Assembly: GCF_021390535.1 (NCBI RefSeq)
Contig: NZ_JAJUXG010000012.1
Coordinates: 332,521-396,520, forward strand
DNA length: 64,000 nt
Direction: 5' to 3'
Source: Dyadobacter sp. CY312
Lineage (GTDB): Bacteria; Bacteroidota; Bacteroidia; Cytophagales; Spirosomataceae
The position numbers were made by a program, and so were the translations under genes. Of this stretch, positions 17,687 to 26,863 are shown one piece after another. The notes under the pieces are model-generated. The model had not been told where the DNA came from and did no database searches. It worked only from the letters and a program-made list of their open reading frames with translations. The stretch's first letter is position 1, and each line of letters begins with the position of its first letter.

Positions 17687-19504
17687 TTACTTATCCGGAC
17701 CAATGTCGATACCCATCATTTTCATGAGTTCAGATGCATTGAAACTACGGCATATTCCCTCATGAAGTTTGTAATCAAAATGCAATTGCCCGTTTTCTAC
17801 ATCCGAACGGAAATGGAAGTTGTGAACGTAATTTTCAGTAGCTCCCCATTCGCCCAGTTCAAGGTCGTGGGTGGAGACAAACCCTGCCGACTTTTTGGGA
17901 TGCAATTGCCTGATCAGTGCTTCGGCTCCGCGGTGGCGGTCTGCCGAGTTTGTGCCTTTCAAAATTTCATCCAACAGGTAAAATACAGGCGCTTGATTCA
18001 CCTCATCAGCCATTTCCAATAATTGCCTCAGTCTTTTCAACTCAGCATAAAACGACGAAGTATTTTCTTCGAGTGAATCCTGGGTTCGCATGCTACTGAA
18101 AACCCTCACCGGCGTGCAGGAAAATTTGGCGGCCGACACAACCGCTCCCGCCTGAGCAAGCACGATATTGAGCCCGATGGTTCTCAAAAAGGTACTTTTA
18201 CCCGACATGTTAGAGCCGGTTACAAGAATGGTTTGTCCCATTCCGCTCATCGAAAAATCGTTACTTACCCGTTGTTCCTTCGGAATAAGCGGATGTCCCA
18301 TATTTTGTGCCTCAATCACAACCCCGTTTTCCCAGGTCACTTGGGGAATCACATATTCCGGGTGAGCATAAGCATGTCCTGCCAAACTGTTCATTGCCTC
18401 AACGTCAGCCAATACGTCCAACCAATCGTTTAAATGTGTGTAGTGAGCTGCTTTCCACTTTTCCAGCCCTGCGATGCAATGTAGGTCCCAGAGAGAAGGA
18501 ATACCGACGAACAAAGAGAAAAAGACATTGTTACGGTAATCCAGTTTTTCAAACAGACTGCCGACTTCTTTGAGTGCCTTTGAAGAGCCTGAAATAAGTG
18601 CTTTCCTTTCATTCCACCATCTGGAACGGTGCGGTGCAGTTTCAGCCAGCTCAAGCAATTCAGAATAGGCAGTAAGCGTAAAACCCAGGGCTGTGGTACG
18701 GTTGGTAACGGAAAGAATAGCTTCCTGAAAACGTTTCAACAGAACAGCGTGCCAGGCCAAGCTCAGGAGCAGAACCCAGCCCGGAATTATACCTGCAACG
18801 CAAAACCCGGCTACTAGTAAAGTTACAACCGGCCAAAAACGCCATTTTAGTGAATTTTTGAGTTCTGTTGGCAGGGTTTCTGATGACCAGGCACGAAAAG
18901 CACCTACCTGTTGTGCTGCATGTTCGTGGAGCAGAGCAGTGGCTTCCCATTTCTGACGTAAGTCTGTGTGCTTTTTAAATTCTGCGGAGGCTTCCTGCCG
19001 CATCAGAATTTCTTCCAATCGAGCATGGTTTTTAAGCCAGTTTGCCAGTCGTTTGCTTCCTTCGGCGGTGCGGGTTCTGTTCAGCAACCGATAAAGCGAA
19101 TACTCTCCAAATACATCAAGATCGGTAGCGTAGCTGTGATTTTTTTCTTGATAATGAACTCCTGTATCAGTTCTTTTAAAACGGAAAGCCAGGCGTTCCA
19201 ATTCATCTTCATTTACAGTCTGTAAGTTTCTCTGAAAATTTCGCTCTCTCTTCGCAGTCTGTTGTTTTTTCATCAATACAAAAAACAAAACCGTGAGAAC
19301 AAGCGTACCAATCAGTATGGTGTTTATTGCCGTTTTATTGACCAGCCAAATGCTGAGCAAAAGGAGGAAGAAAACGAATAGTCTGGCAGCTGCTAATGTG
19401 TTGAAATTTTGCTGTGCTTCTTTTTCCGACAAGCGGGCTTTGTCCAACTCATTTTGAAAAAAAACAGAAGGGTTTTCTACGTTGATATCTTTACTATTTT
19501 CCAT
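17687..19504 (-). CDS. MutS-family ATPase with membrane segments
   Basis: 605 residues, shorter than true MutS (about 850) and lacking the mismatch-recognition domain. Two hydrophobic pairs (about 44-80, and about 225-260, TLLVAGFCVAGIIPGWVLLL) suggest membrane anchoring. The C-terminal ATPase has Walker A GSNMSGKST (430-438), a Walker B FYLLDEILKGTNS and the helix-turn region that follows in MutS proteins. This membrane MutS-like family is common in Bacteroidetes and its role is not established; mismatch repair should not be assumed. Its ATG overlaps the TAA of the upstream ABC transporter by one base, indicating translational coupling. Confidence 0.88.
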   Translation of the reverse strand: MENSKDINVENPSVFFQNELDKARLSEKEAQQNFNTLAAARLFVFFLLLLSIWLVNKTAINTILIGTLVLTVLFFVLMKKQQTAKRERNFQRNLQTVNEDELERLAFRFKRTDTGVHYQEKNHSYATDLDVFGEYSLYRLLNRTRTAEGSKRLANWLKNHARLEEILMRQEASAEFKKHTDLRQKWEATALLHEHAAQQVGAFRAWSSETLPTELKNSLKWRFWPVVTLLVAGFCVAGIIPGWVLLLSLAWHAVLLKRFQEAILSVTNRTTALGFTLTAYSELLELAETAPHRSRWWNERKALISGSSKALKEVGSLFEKLDYRNNVFFSLFVGIPSLWDLHCIAGLEKWKAAHYTHLNDWLDVLADVEAMNSLAGHAYAHPEYVIPQVTWENGVVIEAQNMGHPLIPKEQRVSNDFSMSGMGQTILVTGSNMSGKSTFLRTIGLNIVLAQAGAVVSAAKFSCTPVRVFSSMRTQDSLEENTSSFYAELKRLRQLLEMADEVNQAPVFYLLDEILKGTNSADRHRGAEALIRQLHPKKSAGFVSTHDLELGEWGATENYVHNFHFRSDVENGQLHFDYKLHEGICRSFNASELMKMMGIDIGPDK

Positions 19505-21315
19505 TAAAGGCTTTCTGTTGCTTCAAATTGTAATTTTATTAAACTGGCATACAGACCATTGTCGAGCAAGGAAAGCTGTTGATGCGTGCCTGACTCTGCA
19601 ATCTGTCCTTCTTTGATCACATATATCTGATCAACCTTTCTGATCGTAGCAAGCCGGTGCGCAATCACAATTGTGGTCCGGTTTTTCATGAGTTCGTCCA
19701 ACGCAATCTGAACCAGTTTTTCTGATTCTGCATCCAGCGAACTCGTTGCTTCGTCCAGAATAAGGATCTTCGGATCTTTTAAAATTGCTCTGGCAATGGC
19801 AATACGCTGGCGTTGGCCTCCCGAAAGTTTTATCCCGCGTTCACCCACAATGGTTTCCATTTTCTCTGGGAAAGATTCGATGAATTCCAGCGCATGGGCA
19901 CGTTTGGCTGCATCATAAACTTCGGCAGGCGTGGCAGAAGGTTTTCCATACAGGATATTTTCATGAATGGTACCTCCAAACAGCATCACTTCCTGAGGAA
20001 CAACCGCAATGTTTTTTCGTATTTCTGAAATGCCATATTCCGTAAGCGGTTTATTGTCAATCAGAATTTGACCAGAATTGTAGTTGTAGAAACGCAGCAA
20101 AAGCTGGATGATGGTGGACTTACCGGCACCACTGTAACCAACAAGTGCGATTTTTTCTCCTGATTGAATATCAAATGAAATCCCCTTCAAAACAGGTAGA
20201 TCCCGACGGGAAGGATACGAGAAATGGACGTTCTGGTAAGATACGTGGCCTTCAATCATTGCAGCCGGAATGGTAGAAGATTCTTCCGGAGAAATTTCGG
20301 CGGGTTCTTCAAGAATCTCAAAAAGCCTTTCAGATGCACCTACGGTTTTGTTGATCTGGGCATACAAATCGCCCATGCCGCTGATGGATGCGCCGATGAA
20401 AGTGGTGTAGAGAATAAAAGTGAACAGATCTGCCAGATTCATTTCACCCGACTGCACCAGACCGGCTCCAAACCAAACCACACCAACAATACCTCCAAAA
20501 AGAGCCAGAATCACGAAAGAAGCAAAACCGCCCCGGAAACGCGCTGCGTACAACGACAGATCCACAACACGTTGCAGAATGGTGGTGTAACGATTTATTT
20601 CAAGGTGTTCGTTTGTAAATGCCTTCACAACATTCACCGATTGAAGCGTTTCTTCCGCCACTACGTTCGCTGCTGCGAGTTCGTCCTGTGCTTTTTTTGA
20701 CAATCGGCGCATGTGCCTGCCAAAAAATACCGAAGCCACCACAAGCAAAGGGAATGTAGCAAGCATGAAAAGCGTCAACTTCCAGGATGTGTAAAATAGA
20801 ATGGCAATACCGACGACAAGCGTAGCTATTTGTCTGAAAAGTTCAGCAATCGTGAAAGACAACAATCCCTGCAATTGCGAAACATCAGACGTAATCCTGC
20901 TGGTAAGCTCACCAACGCGCTTTTGTTCCAGATAGGTTACGGGAAGTGTGATAATCCTGCTGAAAACATCGGAACGGATATTGAGCATAGATCTTTCACT
21001 CACAATAGTGAACAGATATATCCTGAAAAAGGAAAAGATCGCCTGTAGAATCAGAATAACAAAAAGAAGAATCGTTACCTGATTGATGGTGTAGGACGAT
21101 TTTCCCTCCATTACTTCGATGATGCTTCCTATGAGCTTGGGAAATGCCAGTGAAGTGGCCGTGGAAAGCACCAGAAATAGCATTCCTGCTACGAAATATC
21201 CTTTATAGGGAAGGATATATTTGAAAAGCTTAAGTGTTATTTTAAGTCCGTCCCAGCTTATTTTCTTTACTGAAAAAGGAGATTTTTTCTCCGTATTAAT
21301 GTCACCTTCGGCCAT
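19504..21315 (-). CDS. ABC exporter, fused permease and ATPase (MsbA/multidrug type)
   Basis: 603 residues: six transmembrane helices in about 40-330, then the nucleotide-binding domain with Walker A GYSGAGKST (Lys399), Q-loop VPQEVMLFGGT, signature LSGGQRQR, Walker B ILILDEATSSLD and the H-loop IVIAHRLAT. It works as a homodimer in the inner membrane and exports lipids or drugs; the exact substrate cannot be told. Likely cotranscribed with the MutS-like gene that overlaps its stop. Confidence 0.95.
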   Translation of the reverse strand: MAEGDINTEKKSPFSVKKISWDGLKITLKLFKYILPYKGYFVAGMLFLVLSTATSLAFPKLIGSIIEVMEGKSSYTINQVTILLFVILILQAIFSFFRIYLFTIVSERSMLNIRSDVFSRIITLPVTYLEQKRVGELTSRITSDVSQLQGLLSFTIAELFRQIATLVVGIAILFYTSWKLTLFMLATFPLLVVASVFFGRHMRRLSKKAQDELAAANVVAEETLQSVNVVKAFTNEHLEINRYTTILQRVVDLSLYAARFRGGFASFVILALFGGIVGVVWFGAGLVQSGEMNLADLFTFILYTTFIGASISGMGDLYAQINKTVGASERLFEILEEPAEISPEESSTIPAAMIEGHVSYQNVHFSYPSRRDLPVLKGISFDIQSGEKIALVGYSGAGKSTIIQLLLRFYNYNSGQILIDNKPLTEYGISEIRKNIAVVPQEVMLFGGTIHENILYGKPSATPAEVYDAAKRAHALEFIESFPEKMETIVGERGIKLSGGQRQRIAIARAILKDPKILILDEATSSLDAESEKLVQIALDELMKNRTTIVIAHRLATIRKVDQIYVIKEGQIAESGTHQQLSLLDNGLYASLIKLQFEATESL

Positions 21316-21546
21316 TTTAAGCTGTAATTCGATATTTGGAATGCAGTTATTTAATCAGATCAGCGTTGTATACAATCGGCTGATGTTCATAGTACTGCAA
21401 TTTTAGCCTCAAAAATACGCAATAAATATCAAGTACGTATTCCGAAAAGGACGGACGGTAAATGGTATTTGAGTGTAAAAGCTTGTTGTATATGGCAAAG
21501 GATTGAGAATTAGTTGTAAACTTTGTGGATTAATAAAATCTGAGGG

Positions 21547-23490
21547 ATGAATACAATTGTGAGCCGGGTTCGGGGAATAGTGGTTTTTGTTGGAATTCTG
21601 CTGTTGATTGCGGTTTCGGTCACAATGGCACAGCCCGTTGTACAGATTAAAGATGCTGTGGATCAGCACATGTTTACAGGTCGGGAAATTGAATTTCTGG
21701 AAGATACAGCAGGTAATTATACACTGGCTGATGTAAGAAAGCCCAGCCTTAACAGTCAGTTCCAATCACTGACTAAAAATACACCGCAGAATTATAATCT
21801 GAAAGCAGCCTACTGGTACAGAATCAGAATAGGGCATGATCCTGCAAGCTCTAAAAACTGGATACTGGAATTTTTCGATCAGACGATTGATGAGATAACC
21901 ATGTACCTGCCGGATGAAAAAGGGAACTACATTGCCCGTACAACGGGAGATCAGTATCCGTTTAAACAACGGGAATACAACCACAAGAACTTTGAGATCA
22001 ATATCGGGAACAATGAGTCTTATGAGGGTACTTATTATTTCCGTGTCAAATCGCATCAAACTGCCGATGTAATCGTTGTGTTACGTTCGGTGAGCAGGTT
22101 TATCCAGTATGCGCTGGATGAGTATTTCATCTTTGGGATATTCTACGGAATGGTGCTGGTATTCAGTTTTTACAACCTGATGATGTACCTGGCAGTTCGA
22201 CAGGTGCAATACCTCTATTACGTCCTTTACAATTTATGCGTTGGCCTATTTGAAATGTGTATTGACGGTGTCGCCTATCAATATCTATGGCCAAATGCTC
22301 CCGAGTGGAATCAATATGCCTACGGTGTTGCGCTTTACGGCGTGAGTATTTTTGCTTTACAATTTACAAGAACACTTCTTTATACACACAGAAAAGCGCC
22401 CCGGCTGGATCGGTTTATCGTGTTTGTGATCATTGCCAGGACAGTTTTCTTCGGAATTTGTCTGCTTTTTAATACAGACTGGTTTAGTTACAAATTCGTT
22501 GAGCTGGTGCCATTGGCGGTAGCATTTTATTCGGGGATATACATTTACCGGCAAGGCTATCGTCCGGCTCGGTTCTTTGTTTTGGGTTATGCTTTTTTGT
22601 CTATTGGTTTCATACATAAGCTATTACTGATGCTTCATGTAGACGGCATCAATTTCGGTGTGATCACCTATTACAGTCTGAGTATTTGTTTTGTTCTGGA
22701 AATGGTATTCCTGTCGTTTGCGATCGGGGACAAGGTGAGAATCCTGAAAAAACGGAAAGACAAGGCTCAGCGTGAGATCATCCGGCAAATGACATTGAAC
22801 CAAAAACTGAAAGATACCCTCAACATAGAGCTGGAATCACAGGTGAAGGAGCGCACGAAAGAAGTTTCTGAGAAGTCGGCAATCATTGAAGAACAGAACA
22901 GAGAGTTGATGGATGTGAACGTGCTTCTTCAACAGCAAAAGGAGGAGATTTCTCAAATGAATTTATTGCTGGCGCAGGATAATGAAGTATTACAAACCAA
23001 TGTAGTTAAAGTAACCCGTGCACGGGTGATGTCAGCGGAGGTCGATTTTGAAGAATTTAGCAAGATTTATCCCGATAATGACAGTTGCTTTAAGTTTCTG
23101 GCAGGAATAAAATGGAATGAAAGCACAGAAGGCGGAGGATACATCTGTAAAAAATGCGGGCATGATCACTATTTCCACGGGCATAGCCCTTACAGCCGCA
23201 GATGCGCCAAGTGCGATTATGACGAGTCGGTGATTTCTCATACCATTTTTCAAAATACACGCATTCCTATCAATAAAGCCTTTTATATGGTATTCCTGAT
23301 TTACACCACTAAGGGCAAAATATCATCTCATAAACTTTCCGAGATTCTCTCCATTCGTCAGAGTACCTGCTGGGCTTACGGTAGTCGTATTAAAAAAGTA
23401 ATGGAAGACCGCAAAAAAGAACTTGCATCATCCAAAAACTCAGAAGGATGGAGCAAACTCATTCTTGATCACGTGAGCGAACCGGCTTGA
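21547..23490 (+). CDS. 7TMR-DISM membrane receptor fused to IS1595-type zinc ribbon
   Basis: 647 residues. A signal peptide (to about 28) is followed by an extracytoplasmic 7TMR-DISM extracellular domain (about 30-165), seven transmembrane helices (about 185-395), a coiled coil (about 400-490, QRE...KERTKEVSEKSAIIEEQNRE) and a C-terminal zinc ribbon with Cys534/Cys537 and Cys553/Cys556. The ribbon and the helices after it (SHTIFQNTRIPINKAFYMVF, KLSEILSIRQSTCWAYGSRI) match the N-terminal DNA-binding part of IS1595 transposases, but no DDE catalytic domain follows. Receptor parts normally signal through kinases or LuxR domains; here output is probably direct DNA binding. The SusC/SusD/GH30 genes follow on the same strand. 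Confidence 0.85.
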   Translation: MNTIVSRVRGIVVFVGILLLIAVSVTMAQPVVQIKDAVDQHMFTGREIEFLEDTAGNYTLADVRKPSLNSQFQSLTKNTPQNYNLKAAYWYRIRIGHDPASSKNWILEFFDQTIDEITMYLPDEKGNYIARTTGDQYPFKQREYNHKNFEINIGNNESYEGTYYFRVKSHQTADVIVVLRSVSRFIQYALDEYFIFGIFYGMVLVFSFYNLMMYLAVRQVQYLYYVLYNLCVGLFEMCIDGVAYQYLWPNAPEWNQYAYGVALYGVSIFALQFTRTLLYTHRKAPRLDRFIVFVIIARTVFFGICLLFNTDWFSYKFVELVPLAVAFYSGIYIYRQGYRPARFFVLGYAFLSIGFIHKLLLMLHVDGINFGVITYYSLSICFVLEMVFLSFAIGDKVRILKKRKDKAQREIIRQMTLNQKLKDTLNIELESQVKERTKEVSEKSAIIEEQNRELMDVNVLLQQQKEEISQMNLLLAQDNEVLQTNVVKVTRARVMSAEVDFEEFSKIYPDNDSCFKFLAGIKWNESTEGGGYICKKCGHDHYFHGHSPYSRRCAKCDYDESVISHTIFQNTRIPINKAFYMVFLIYTTKGKISSHKLSEILSIRQSTCWAYGSRIKKVMEDRKKELASSKNSEGWSKLILDHVSEPA

Positions 23491-23516
23491 AATTTTTTGT
23501 GAAAAGTGAAATGTGC

Positions 23517-23541
23517 GAGCTGCTCGTCAACTGGGCAGCTC
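23517..23541 (+). terminator. Hairpin after the 7TM receptor gene
   Basis: GAGCTGC (23517-23523) pairs with GCAGCTC (23535-23541) around an 11-base loop, 27 bases past the stop codon. The downstream T run is weak, so termination is likely but not certain. Confidence 0.45.
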
Positions 23542-23884
23542 CTTAATTACCACTGCGCAAGGCCAGGATTCATTTAAATTACAACTCTTCATTTTTCATT
23601 CTTAACTCTTCATTGCTCTTATTTTGTCAAAACAACAGCGGTTGCGAGGCGTATCGGCAGGGATGTTGCTTTGCTAACCATTTCTTCTCTTAGTGCTTGT
23701 CTTTCAGCATAATCAGTCTTAAATAATTGCGGTTTTAAACCGTATCAATTTAATTATAACTATCTGTTATTCAGTAATTTATGTAAAAAAATATTTGCAT
23801 AATCCATAAAACCAAACCAACTTTGTTGCATGGAATTGTCCTAAAATTTATAGAATAAATTACCAATATTTGATTTAACAATTT
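23542..23884. other. Non-coding leader before the first SusC gene
   Basis: No credible gene lies in this 343-base stretch. AACTCTTCATT occurs twice as a direct repeat (23583-23593 and 23604-23614), in an AT-rich tract of a kind often scattered in Bacteroidetes intergenic DNA. The last 150 bases are very AT-rich and probably carry the SusC promoter: TTTG at 23822-23825 followed by TAAAATTTA at 23842-23850 is the nearest match, but imperfect. Confidence 0.5.
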
Positions 23885-26851
23885 ATGGGAAAGCGAGTTA
23901 CGTTATTCATTGCCATGCTTTTCGCGATAACCAGCCTTGCGCATGCACAGGACATTGTCGTAAAAGGTGTCATTAAAGATCAGCAAAACCAGACACTACC
24001 GGGAGCCAGTGTTTTGGTGAAGGGAAGCCAGACCGGAACGGTTACAGATGTAGATGGGAATTATTCAATTTCTATACCAAATACTCAGGCAGTTTTAGTG
24101 TTTTCCTTCATTGGATACGGATCACAGGAAGTGGTTGTAGGGAATCAGACAGCAATCAATGTAACCATGACTGCCGACCAGCGAAGCCTTGATGAGGTGA
24201 TCGTGATCGGGTATGGTACGCAAAAGCGCGGTGACGTTACTACTTCTATTGCTTCGGTGAACACGAAGGATATAGAAGAACGTCCGATTCTTCAGGCGGC
24301 TCAGGCTTTGCAGGGAAAAGCCGCCGGTGTTCAGGTAACTCAGCCATCAGGTAAGCCAGGTGCAGCATTGTCCATTCGTGTGCGCGGAGCTACGTCGGTA
24401 CAGGCAGGAAATGAGCCTCTTTACGTAATCGATGGTGTGCCAACAATGGATACGCGTGACCTGAACGTAAACGACATTGAGAGCATTCAGGTTTTGAAAG
24501 ATGCATCGTCTGCCGCAATTTATGGAGCGCGGGCTTCCAACGGGGTCGTGATCATCACCACCAAAAGAGGCAAAGCCAACCAGTCGCAGGTGAGCTTCGG
24601 AGCGTACTATGGATTTTCTAACATGGCTAAGAAAATCGATGTGTTGAATCCACAGCAGTATGTCGCACTGATGAATGAAATGGGTAACAACGTTACCGTA
24701 GGAAATGAAACCACAGATTGGAATAAGGAAGTGTTTACAACCGGGCACAACCAAAATTACCAGTTGTCTTTTTCGGGTGGTACTGACAAGAGCAAGTACT
24801 TTGTTTCAGGAGCTATTTCAAAAGATGATGGTATCATCAAACCTGCGAGTTATAAAAGGTATGCTTTCAGAGCGAACCTTGATAATCAGATCAAAAGCTG
24901 GTTTAAGTTGACAACCAATTTTAGCTATGCCAATGCCAGGATTCGTGATGTGAAGGACAACAACAATGCGGGTCGTAATGCGGTAGTGTTGGGAACACTG
25001 GGTGCTCCTCCGACTATGGGAATCTATTCTGAACATCCGGTGAGAGGCACCATTTTCTCCACAAATCCATTGAAAGCTGGCTGGGATAATCCGCTTGCTG
25101 CCATGTTCGGACCTTCTCAAGCAACGAAAGACAACCGTATTTTTGGTAATGTGGTGGGTGATATCACTTTGGCAAAAGGTCTGTTTGTGCGTTCCAACTT
25201 CGGGATTGACTATATGAACCACTCCAACGATTACTATCTTGATCCATACCGGACTACGGAAGGTTGGGGAACTGACGGAAACACACATGGTTTAGGAAAT
25301 GCGACCAGAAGTAACTCTTTCACTTACCTGTGGGAAAACACGCTGAACTATGAAAAGAGTGTGGATAAACACAATTTCTCAGCACTTGCAGGAACAACCG
25401 TCCAAAAGAACAACTGGAACAATTCGTACATGGCAGGAAGAGATTTCCCGGCTGACGGTATTGTAAAAACCATCAATGCTGCAAACGAGATTACAGATGC
25501 TTACACCGAACAATCGGAGTGGTTTTTGAACTCTTACCTGGGACGTTTGATGTATAATTTCGACAGTAAATATCTTGTTACAGCCAACTTCCGTGCGGAT
25601 GGTTCTTCTAAACTTGCCAAAGGAAATCAATGGGGATTCTTCCCATCGGTATCTGCCGGATGGCGTATCTCTGCGGAGCCTTTTATGCAGGATGTTAAGT
25701 TCATCAATGATTTGAAACTACGCGGAGGCTGGGGACAGAATGGTAATCAGGAAGGGCTTGCCAACTATGCGTCTAAAGGTTTGAACCGTTATACGCGTCG
25801 TACTGCTACAACTCCGCCATCAGGTCCTGCCGTAACTGGTCCTGAATATGCACCAAACCCTGATTTGAAATGGGAAACAACAACCCAGACCAACATTGGT
25901 GTGGATGTGAGTATGTTACAGGGAAAAATCACTTTGACTGCCGATGCATATCTGAAAAAAACCAATGATCTATTGCTGAATGTACCATTGCCAAATACAA
26001 GTGGATACAGCTACATCCCAAGAAACTCTGGGAAGCTCGAAAACAAAGGTCTTGAATTCGTGTTGTCGACTGTGAATTTTGATAAATCCGATTTCCAGTG
26101 GAATACTGATTTTAATATCGCTTTCAACCGTAATAAAATCACCGATTTGCAATTGAGCAAGGTGTATCGTTACGCAGACGTCGAAGGAAGAAGTGATCAG
26201 ATCATTATTTTGCAGGAAGGTGCTTCTTTGGGTACATTCTATGGTTACATTTCGGACGGTGTAAATCCTGAGACAGGAGACATTATGTATCGCGATGTAA
26301 ATAACGACGGTGCTTTCACGCCACAGGATCGTACGATTCTTGGTTCTGCTCAGCCGAAGTTTACTTACGGTATGAACAATACCTTGACTTACAAAAGCTT
26401 CAATCTTTCATTCCTTTTCCAGGGATCGCATGGAAACAAGGCGTTCAATGCATCACGTCTGGAAACAGAAGGAATGTATGACAGCAAAAACCAGTCGACC
26501 GAAGTGTTGAGACGCTGGCAGAAACCGGGTGACATCACAGATATTCCACGTGCAACCGACGGGAATGTGAATAACTCACTGATTTCATCGCGTTTTGTTG
26601 AAAACGCATCTTTCCTACGTCTTAAAAGCGCTACGATTTCTTACAATCTGGATAGAGAGTGGGCCAATAAAATCAAGCTGAGCCGCGCATCGGTTTATGT
26701 AACTGCACAAAATTTGTTGACGTTTACAAAGTATAAAGGTTTTGATCCTGAGGTGAATGCATTTACATCAAGTGGAGCAACATTAGGAATTGACTACGGA
26801 ACCTATCCGGTTTCCCGTGCTTTTGTTGTGGGTCTTAATGTTCAGTTTTAA
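23885..26851 (+). CDS. SusC/RagA family TonB-dependent outer-membrane transporter
   Basis: 988 residues. A signal peptide ends at AHAQ; then a carboxypeptidase-regulatory-like domain (about 24-105, GVIKDQQNQTLPGASVLVKG), the SusC signature DEVIVIGYGTQKRGD, a TonB plug (about 115-230, with AIYGARASNGVVIITTK) and a 22-strand-type barrel ending in an aromatic residue (VGLNVQF). It imports oligosaccharides across the outer membrane with the SusD lipoprotein encoded 12 bases downstream, using TonB energy. With the GH30 gene next in line it likely takes up a beta-glucan fragment (inference from neighbours). Confidence 0.97.
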   Translation: MGKRVTLFIAMLFAITSLAHAQDIVVKGVIKDQQNQTLPGASVLVKGSQTGTVTDVDGNYSISIPNTQAVLVFSFIGYGSQEVVVGNQTAINVTMTADQRSLDEVIVIGYGTQKRGDVTTSIASVNTKDIEERPILQAAQALQGKAAGVQVTQPSGKPGAALSIRVRGATSVQAGNEPLYVIDGVPTMDTRDLNVNDIESIQVLKDASSAAIYGARASNGVVIITTKRGKANQSQVSFGAYYGFSNMAKKIDVLNPQQYVALMNEMGNNVTVGNETTDWNKEVFTTGHNQNYQLSFSGGTDKSKYFVSGAISKDDGIIKPASYKRYAFRANLDNQIKSWFKLTTNFSYANARIRDVKDNNNAGRNAVVLGTLGAPPTMGIYSEHPVRGTIFSTNPLKAGWDNPLAAMFGPSQATKDNRIFGNVVGDITLAKGLFVRSNFGIDYMNHSNDYYLDPYRTTEGWGTDGNTHGLGNATRSNSFTYLWENTLNYEKSVDKHNFSALAGTTVQKNNWNNSYMAGRDFPADGIVKTINAANEITDAYTEQSEWFLNSYLGRLMYNFDSKYLVTANFRADGSSKLAKGNQWGFFPSVSAGWRISAEPFMQDVKFINDLKLRGGWGQNGNQEGLANYASKGLNRYTRRTATTPPSGPAVTGPEYAPNPDLKWETTTQTNIGVDVSMLQGKITLTADAYLKKTNDLLLNVPLPNTSGYSYIPRNSGKLENKGLEFVLSTVNFDKSDFQWNTDFNIAFNRNKITDLQLSKVYRYADVEGRSDQIIILQEGASLGTFYGYISDGVNPETGDIMYRDVNNDGAFTPQDRTILGSAQPKFTYGMNNTLTYKSFNLSFLFQGSHGNKAFNASRLETEGMYDSKNQSTEVLRRWQKPGDITDIPRATDGNVNNSLISSRFVENASFLRLKSATISYNLDREWANKIKLSRASVYVTAQNLLTFTKYKGFDPEVNAFTSSGATLGIDYGTYPVSRAFVVGLNVQF

Positions 26852-26863
26852 TCAAGAGAATTC

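Noticed and set aside
17687..19504. Annotation as mismatch-repair protein MutS
   Set aside because: The mismatch-recognition domain is missing and membrane segments are present, so only the ATPase family relation is supported.
21547..23490. Annotation as a transposase or insertion sequence
   Set aside because: Only the zinc-ribbon and following helices are transposase-like; there is no DDE domain, and I saw no flanking inverted repeats.
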